A model generated the notes under the pieces. The model was not told the origin of the DNA. It did no database searches and worked only from the letters and a program-made list of their open reading frames with translations. From Candidatus Shapirobacteria bacterium CG09_land_8_20_14_0_10_38_17 (GTDB lineage: Bacteria; Patescibacteriota; Microgenomatia; 0-14-0-10-38-17): a stretch of 9,701 nt of DNA. Below are positions 5,826-9,701 of the stretch, piece by piece. The translations under genes and the position numbers were made by a program. Location: NCBI GenBank assembly GCA_002774085.1, contig PEZH01000034.1:1-9701 (forward strand). Reading direction: 5' to 3'. Numbering within the stretch: the first letter of the stretch is position 1; each line of letters begins with the position of its first letter.

Positions 5826-7299
5826 AGTCCTTTGGCGTGATTTTGATAGGAAGACCGTTAAGATCCCTAAATTGGTGATTGTTTTGGCTTTTTTGGTTTT
5901 AATTTTGCGCCTTCCCTCTCTTTTTGAACCCTGTTGGTATGGTGATGAAGGGATTTATTTAACACTTGGTCAAGGAATGCGCCGAGGGCAGATGCTTTAT
6001 CGGGATCTTCATGACAACAAACCTCCTTTGCTTTACTTGTTAGCGGCGGTGGCCGGGAATGTGTTTTGGTTTCGCTTTATTTTGCTTCTTTGGATGTTGG
6101 CAACGGTCTGGTTATTTTTTAAATTAGCGGAGGAAATTTTTCCTAAAAAGAAATGGCTTCAGAGTTTATTGACTGTTGCTTTTGTTATTTTGACTTCTAT
6201 TCCTACTCTTGAAGGTAATATTGCCAACGCCGAGATATTTTTTATCGGCTTGATTATCGCCGGTTTTTTGGCTTTTTTAAAGAAAAAACATTTTTGGGCT
6301 GGTTTTCTTTTGGGTTTGAGTTTCCTTTTTAAATCACCACCTCTTTTTGATTTTGGGGCTTTGCTAATTTTTAGTTTGTTGACAGCATTTAATCAAAAGG
6401 ATTTAAAAAATTCGCTGAAAAAAGTAATTTTGCCTATGGCGGGGGGATTTTTGTTACCCCTCTTTACTACTATAATATATTATAGTAGTAAAGGTAATCT
6501 GATTTATTATATTAAATCGGCATTTCTTTTGAATTTACCCTACCTTTCTTCTTGGGGAAGTAGCCAGAAAAGTATTTTAATTAATGGTTTATTTCCAAGG
6601 GGATTAATATTGTTGGTTTTTTTAGTTTTGACCTTTTGGCAGCGGAAGAAATTGCTTCGTCAACCGGTTATCTTGTTGGTATCTCTTTGGTTGTTATTGG
6701 CTCTTTTTGGCGCTTTACTCTCGGGTCGTCCCTACCCTCATTATTTAATTCAAATATTAGCGCCTTTTCTTATTTTATCGGGGGCAATGATAGTTAACCT
6801 TTCTTTCTTGATTGAAGAGAAAAGATTATTTGTTTTGTTTTTGCCAATATTTTTAGTTCCTCTTGCCTTTCGGGTTTATAACTTTTATACCTATAGAGTC
6901 TTAGATTATTACCAGAATTTTGCCGAATTTACTTTGGGCAAAAAAAATCAGGATGAATATTATCGTTGGTTTGATGGCCGTGTCGCCGCTAATTATCAAT
7001 TGGCGCGTTTTATTAGAGATACGGTACCGGAAAATGAGCGAATTTTTATTTGGGGGAACGAGCCTTGTGTTTATGCTCTCTCGCGCCACTTGCCGGTAGG
7101 TCGTTACGCCGTTGCCTACCATATTATTGACTTTGATGGTTATGAAGAAACAATGGAGGCAATAAAAAAGAATAGGCCTTTACTTATTATTTTTGCTCCT
7201 TTTGATCGTTTTTTTCTTGATCTCAATTCTTTTTTAGAGGCAGGTTATCTTCGGGTGGAAACTGTTAATAAAGCGCAAATTTGGTATCGAAAGCAATGA
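5812..7299 (+). CDS. GT39/PMT-type membrane glycosyltransferase (second copy)
   Basis: A 495-residue polytopic GT-C enzyme, complete at the N-terminus. A first membrane helix (about 21-37) is followed by the YGDE loop (D45, E46) and a DLHDNKPPLLYLL motif, typical of PMT_2-like transferases that use polyprenyl-phosphate sugars. Hydrophobic helices continue to about residue 358. A C-terminal soluble domain of about 135 residues, probably outside the membrane, completes it. GTG 5812 is the start: no ATG lies before the first helix, and the 14-bp overlap with the preceding gene supports coupling. The stop overlaps the next start as ATGA (7296-7299). It shares fold and motifs with the upstream gene but is clearly diverged, so the two probably use different acceptors or steps. 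Residues 217-227 are encoded by a perfect 32-bp palindrome. Confidence 0.87.
   Translation: MEKLKVLWRDFDRKTVKIPKLVIVLAFLVLILRLPSLFEPCWYGDEGIYLTLGQGMRRGQMLYRDLHDNKPPLLYLLAAVAGNVFWFRFILLLWMLATVWLFFKLAEEIFPKKKWLQSLLTVAFVILTSIPTLEGNIANAEIFFIGLIIAGFLAFLKKKHFWAGFLLGLSFLFKSPPLFDFGALLIFSLLTAFNQKDLKNSLKKVILPMAGGFLLPLFTTIIYYSSKGNLIYYIKSAFLLNLPYLSSWGSSQKSILINGLFPRGLILLVFLVLTFWQRKKLLRQPVILLVSLWLLLALFGALLSGRPYPHYLIQILAPFLILSGAMIVNLSFLIEEKRLFVLFLPIFLVPLAFRVYNFYTYRVLDYYQNFAEFTLGKKNQDEYYRWFDGRVAANYQLARFIRDTVPENERIFIWGNEPCVYALSRHLPVGRYAVAYHIIDFDGYEETMEAIKKNRPLLIIFAPFDRFFLDLNSFLEAGYLRVETVNKAQIWYRKQ
6462..6493. repeat. Perfect 32-bp palindrome inside the second GT39 gene
   Basis: The arms CTTTACTACTATAATA (6462-6477) and TATTATAGTAGTAAAG (6478-6493) are exact reverse complements with no spacer. 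From 6463 the palindrome is in codon phase, and most codons occur in pairs (two ACT, two ATA, two TAT, two AGT), encoding F-T-T-I-I-Y-Y-S-S-K at residues 218-227. It lies at the end of a membrane helix. Confidence 0.9.
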
Positions 7300-7637
7300 A
7301 ACTTTTAAAACTCACCGGTTCTCTTAATAATTTAGCGGTAATTATTTCTTTCTTGTTTATTTTGATTATGGGAGGGATTTTCTTTGTTTTTTATCGTCAA
7401 CTTCCCCCCCAGGTACCACTTTTTTATAGTCTCCCCTGGGGAGAAAGACAATTGGTTTCTCCTTCTACCCTTCTTTTTCTTCCCTCTTTATCATTGGTGA
7501 TATTGGTTATCAATGTTTTAATCAGTCGTTTCTTGATGGCCTATTCTTTTTTGGTTAATGTGCTTTTTTGGAGTGGAACCCTGTTTTCGTTTTTGGCCCT
7601 GATTGATTTGATAAAAATTATCACCACCATCCTATAG
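7296..7637 (+). CDS. Small membrane protein with an LPPxVPLFYS motif (DUF1648-like)
   Basis: A 113-residue protein with three predicted membrane helices, at about residues 13-33, 57-80 and 84-110. Between helices 1 and 2 lies a conserved-looking loop, LPPQVPLFYSLPWGERQL (36-53). The LP-x-x-VP core resembles DUF1648-type membrane proteins, and similar short proteins are, to my recollection, common in CPR genomes. No enzymatic function can be inferred. The start at ATG 7296 forms an ATGA overlap with the preceding GT39 gene, a classic coupling arrangement; TTG 7281 is an alternative upstream start but less likely. The stop codon (7635-7637) falls within the first unit of a 9-bp repeat that runs on into the next gene. 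Its position between glycosyltransferases and a WecA-like enzyme suggests an accessory role in surface glycan handling. Confidence 0.7.
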   Translation: MKLLKLTGSLNNLAVIISFLFILIMGGIFFVFYRQLPPQVPLFYSLPWGERQLVSPSTLLFLPSLSLVILVINVLISRFLMAYSFLVNVLFWSGTLFSFLALIDLIKIITTIL

Positions 7638-7675
7638 GGCCTATAAGTCCTATAGGTCTTATAGGACCTATGTAT
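7631..7675. repeat. 9-bp tandem array spanning a stop and a start codon
   Basis: Five 9-bp units: CCTATAGGG, CCTATAAGT, CCTATAGGT, CTTATAGGA, CCTATGTAT. The core CCTATAGG is itself a palindrome. The first unit contains the stop codon of the small membrane protein and the last contains the ATG (7670) of the WecA-like gene. The only Shine-Dalgarno-like sequence for that gene, AGGA at 7663-7666, is part of the repeat and sits unusually close (3 nt) to the ATG. Confidence 0.9.
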
Positions 7676-8743
7676 TTTATCTTTAACCCTCTTTTCTGGC
7701 AGCCGTTTTTGTTGGCCTTGGCGATTAGTTTTTTTTTAACGCCATTGACTATTTTTTTGGCTTGGCACACCGTTTTGATTGGCATTGATAATCCCCAGAA
7801 ACATCACCATCCCAAGGTGGTTCACCGTTATCCTGTCCCTCGAGGAGGAGGGATTCCTATTTATTTTTCTATTCTTTTGGTGGCTCTTGTTTTTTTACCT
7901 TTAGATAAACATTTTTTGGGGATTTTTTTAGGAGCGACAGCAACTTTGGTAGTCGGTTTATTGGATGATAAATTTGATCTTAATCCTTACTTTCGTCTTT
8001 TGACTAATGTTGTCGTTGCTTTGTGTGTCGTGGGGGCGGGTATTGGTATCGCTTTTATTACCAATCCGTTTAATGGCATTATTCGCTTAGATCAACCACA
8101 GATTAATTTTGTTTTTTGGGGTGGGCCGCATAGTGTTTGGATTTTATCTTGTTTGTTTGGTTTGCTTTGGATTATTTGGAATATGAATATCATTGGTTGG
8201 AGTTGTGGGGTAGATGGTCAACTGCCTGGATTTGTGACGATCGCCGCCGTTATTATCGGTATTTTGGGATTACGGGCTAATCAGGATATTACCCAATGGC
8301 CGGTGATTATTTTGGCGGCTGCTTGTGCTGGTGCTTATTTAGGATTTTTGCCTTGGAATTTTTATCCGCAAAAAATTATGCCCGGATACAGCGGTAAAAG
8401 TTTAGCCGGTTTTTTCTTGGCGGTTTTAGCAATTTTATCGGGGGCTAAGGTAGCGACGATGATTTTAGTTTTAGGTGTGCCGATGGCTGATGCGGTTTTA
8501 ACAATTATTAGACGGGTGGCAACCGGTCATTCACCGGTTTGGGGTGATCGAGGCCATTTGCACCACAAACTTTTGGATTTGGGGTTTAGCAAGCGGAGAA
8601 TAGCGGTGTTTTATTGGCTTTTTTCCGTAGTTTTGGGAGTAGGGGCTCTTTTTTTAAATTCTCAACAGAAATTTTATGCTATGGTGATGGTTTTTGTTAT
8701 TTTAGTCGCTTTTTCTGTTTGGTTTCGTCGCGTATTCTCCTGA
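7670..8743 (+). CDS. WecA/MraY-family polyprenyl-phosphate sugar-1-phosphate transferase, variant motifs
   Basis: A 357-residue polytopic protein of the family that joins a sugar-1-phosphate from a UDP-sugar to a polyprenyl phosphate, the first membrane step in glycan synthesis. Visible motifs are VHRYPVPRGGG in the first cytoplasmic loop, the DDKFD cluster (D99, D100, D103), GVDG with D182, and the HLHH motif (296-299), which points to the WecA/TagO branch rather than MraY. Two expected acidic residues are replaced. The first Asp of N-x-x-DG-x-DG aligns with Cys179, and the Asp of the MGD-x-GS loop aligns with Tyr240 (in MPGYSG, 237-242). The enzyme may therefore be a specialised subfamily or have changed chemistry. 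The start is ATG 7670, inside a tandem repeat. The 3' end overlaps the opposite-strand PEGA gene by 42 bp. Confidence 0.85.
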   Translation: MYFIFNPLFWQPFLLALAISFFLTPLTIFLAWHTVLIGIDNPQKHHHPKVVHRYPVPRGGGIPIYFSILLVALVFLPLDKHFLGIFLGATATLVVGLLDDKFDLNPYFRLLTNVVVALCVVGAGIGIAFITNPFNGIIRLDQPQINFVFWGGPHSVWILSCLFGLLWIIWNMNIIGWSCGVDGQLPGFVTIAAVIIGILGLRANQDITQWPVIILAAACAGAYLGFLPWNFYPQKIMPGYSGKSLAGFFLAVLAILSGAKVATMILVLGVPMADAVLTIIRRVATGHSPVWGDRGHLHHKLLDLGFSKRRIAVFYWLFSVVLGVGALFLNSQQKFYAMVMVFVILVAFSVWFRRVFS

Positions 8744-9541
8744 TATCCAGCCTACTTGTTTGTCGTTAAGCTGAATCTTAAACCAACCATCTTTTTCTTC
8801 TAACAACAAATATTCTTCTCCTGGTTTTATTTTGGCGATTTCAGGGGAGGATGTCCCTGCCTCTTGGCGAACTCGCAGCCAGCCGGTGGGAGTGGAGAGA
8901 ATTTGTACAAAAGGTTTATCTTCTTGATTTTGATTATCAGAAGAACCTTCTTCTTCCTTTTTTTCTTCTTTTTCTTTAGCTAATCTAACTTCACCGTCTA
9001 AGCGGTAGCCGGCATTGATATTAAGTCCTAAGACAGTGGTTTGATAATAGGGAAGCGACAGTTCTAAAGTATGTTGGCCGGCTTCGATTTTTTTTAATAA
9101 TAAGGGGGTATATCCTTTTACCTTACCGTCTAAAATTACCGTGGCCTTATTGGGGTAGGAGGTAATTTTTAGAGCAGCCGTGGTTTTATCGGGAATTTTG
9201 TTAAGAGTTAAAATTTCTCCCCCTGTTTGATCTTTATTCTCGGCGAAATCTTGCCTGATTAAAGTTAGAACTAAAGGATTAATTTTTACCGTTCCCTGCC
9301 AAATAGGAATGGTGGAAGAATTTTGCTGGATAGGGAAAATTTTTACATTTAATTCTTGGGGGTAGAATTCTTTTTTGAAAGGAGTATTTCCTGCTTGCTC
9401 GTTGTTGATAAAGATAACGGTTTCGGGATTAGTTTTTATTTCTAAGACTCCTTTAGCCGCTAAAATAGGATAGTGAAAAAAATAAAGCACGATTCCGATA
9501 ATGATAACGATAGGGATTATAAGAAGAAATTTCTTTTTCAT
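8702..9541 (-). CDS. Membrane-anchored PEGA and SH3-domain surface protein
   Basis: A 279-residue exported protein of unknown function. An N-terminal signal anchor (MKKK then hydrophobic residues 5-21) is followed by a first PEGA-like domain (about 30-70, with VIFINNEQAGNTPF), a second, clearer PEGA domain (about 122-188, with ATVILDGKVKGYTPL), a charged Lys/Glu linker (189-210) and a C-terminal bacterial SH3 domain (about 211-272, with WLRVRQ and GWISGEY). PEGA domains are common in envelope proteins, and bacterial SH3 domains often bind cell-wall or surface peptides, so an envelope binding or scaffold role is likely. ATG 9541 was chosen; an upstream GTG at 9565 lies inside the tRNA gene and would also put residues ahead of the signal anchor. 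The start codon is only 3 nt from the tRNA-Cys 3' end, with no Shine-Dalgarno sequence of its own. Confidence 0.85.
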   Translation of the reverse strand: MKKKFLLIIPIVIIIGIVLYFFHYPILAAKGVLEIKTNPETVIFINNEQAGNTPFKKEFYPQELNVKIFPIQQNSSTIPIWQGTVKINPLVLTLIRQDFAENKDQTGGEILTLNKIPDKTTAALKITSYPNKATVILDGKVKGYTPLLLKKIEAGQHTLELSLPYYQTTVLGLNINAGYRLDGEVRLAKEKEEKKEEEGSSDNQNQEDKPFVQILSTPTGWLRVRQEAGTSSPEIAKIKPGEEYLLLEEKDGWFKIQLNDKQVGWISGEYATKPNRKSD

Positions 9542-9544
9542 TTG

Positions 9545-9615
9545 AGGCCTGGAGGGGATTTGCACCCCCGTGAACGGTTTTGCAGACCGCTCCCTGACTA
9601 CTCGGGTACCAGGCC
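9545..9615 (-). tRNA. tRNA-Cys (GCA)
   Basis: A 71-nt cloverleaf on the minus strand. The acceptor stem is GGCCTGG with CCAGGCC, the anticodon stem is GCGGT with ACCGT, the loop CTGCAAA carries anticodon GCA, and the discriminator is U73, the known cysteine identity base. The T stem is GGGGG with CCCCT. CCA is not encoded (the next bases are CAA), so the CCA-adding enzyme is needed. The D loop reads AGTAGTCA and the T loop TGCAAAT, so the usual G18 and U55 appear as A and G. The PEGA gene starts 3 nt downstream, which implies cotranscription. Confidence 0.95.
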
Positions 9616-9618
9616 ATA

Positions 9619-9674
9619 AAGTTAAAAGTTAAAAATAAAGAACATTGTTGAATTGTTATATTGTTACATTGCTA
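9619..9674. repeat. 7-bp and 8-bp tandem arrays upstream of tRNA-Cys
   Basis: Heptamers AAGTTAA, AAGTTAA, AAATAAA (9619-9639) are followed by octamers CATTGTTG, AATTGTTA, TATTGTTA, CATTGCTA (9643-9674). The arrangement and orientation match the module upstream of rpsT at 463-525. It begins 4 bp from the tRNA 5' end. No convincing promoter was seen in the remaining 27 bases of the window. Confidence 0.8.
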
Positions 9675-9701
9675 AAATCATCGCCGTTATTAGCCTCGCA
9701 A

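Noticed and set aside
6901..7122. Minus-strand open frame of 73 codons inside the second GT39 gene
   Set aside because: It is antisense to a clear coding sequence and shows no family resemblance.
5812..7299. Duplicate of the upstream GT39 gene by recent tandem duplication
   Set aside because: Only family motifs are shared; the loops and C-terminal domains differ throughout, so any duplication is ancient.
9539..9565. Upstream GTG start for the PEGA/SH3 protein
   Set aside because: It falls inside the tRNA-Cys gene and adds eight residues ahead of a normal signal anchor; ATG 9541 is better.

Overview
The window looks like a piece of a Patescibacteria (CPR) genome, most likely from the Microgenomates side. 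The reasons are AT-rich DNA, compact protein versions (methionyl-tRNA synthetase of 468 residues with no C-terminal appendix), a WecA/MraY-type enzyme with unusual motifs, almost no Shine-Dalgarno sequences, a short DUF1648-like membrane protein and a PEGA-SH3 surface protein. TAA, TAG and TGA all end genes here, so the TGA=Gly code of Absconditabacteria/Gracilibacteria is not in use. The taxonomic placement is inference from general family knowledge, not from a search.

Layout. Positions 1-150 hold dispersed palindromic repeats downstream of rpsT (ribosomal protein bS20, minus strand, 151-456). Positions 457-824 are non-coding. They hold a candidate rpsT promoter whose predicted leader is made of 7- and 8-bp tandem repeats, further short-period arrays, and a perfect 17-bp inverted repeat just before a TrpR/YerC-like regulator (825-1181). 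metG (1224-2630) and a membrane family 2 glycosyltransferase (2634-4127) follow with a 3-bp gap. Positions 4128-4499 are non-coding: a 9-bp tandem array, a cluster of palindromic REP-like units, and a candidate promoter. A tightly packed set follows: two GT39/PMT-type membrane glycosyltransferases (4500-5825 and 5812-7299, overlapping), a small three-helix membrane protein (7296-7637, ATGA overlap) and a WecA-like polyprenyl-phosphate sugar-1-phosphate transferase (7670-8743). The last two are joined by a 9-bp tandem repeat. On the other strand a PEGA/SH3 surface protein (8702-9541) overlaps the WecA-like gene tail-to-tail by 42 bp. Its start codon lies 3 nt after the 3' end of tRNA-Cys (9545-9615).

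How the genes fit together. Positions 2634-8743 look like a cell-surface glycan locus. A WecA-like enzyme would load a sugar phosphate on a polyprenyl carrier, a GT2 enzyme would build or extend a glycan, and two GT39 enzymes would transfer sugars from polyprenyl-phosphate donors outside the membrane. The PEGA/SH3 protein is a plausible envelope component. The other genes (rpsT, metG, tRNA-Cys, the TrpR-like regulator) are housekeeping or regulatory.

Most unusual signals: (1) every sizeable intergenic gap carries degenerate tandem arrays of 7-, 8- or 9-bp units, including a matched 7-mer plus 8-mer module directly upstream of both rpsT and tRNA-Cys; (2) there is a perfect operator-like palindrome at the regulator gene; (3) a perfect 32-bp palindrome lies inside a GT39 gene in codon phase; (4) the WecA-like enzyme has Cys and Tyr where two family acidic residues are expected; (5) tRNA-Cys lacks the canonical G18 and U55; (6) a transmembrane-like segment sits upstream of the first GT39 gene behind an in-frame TAA.
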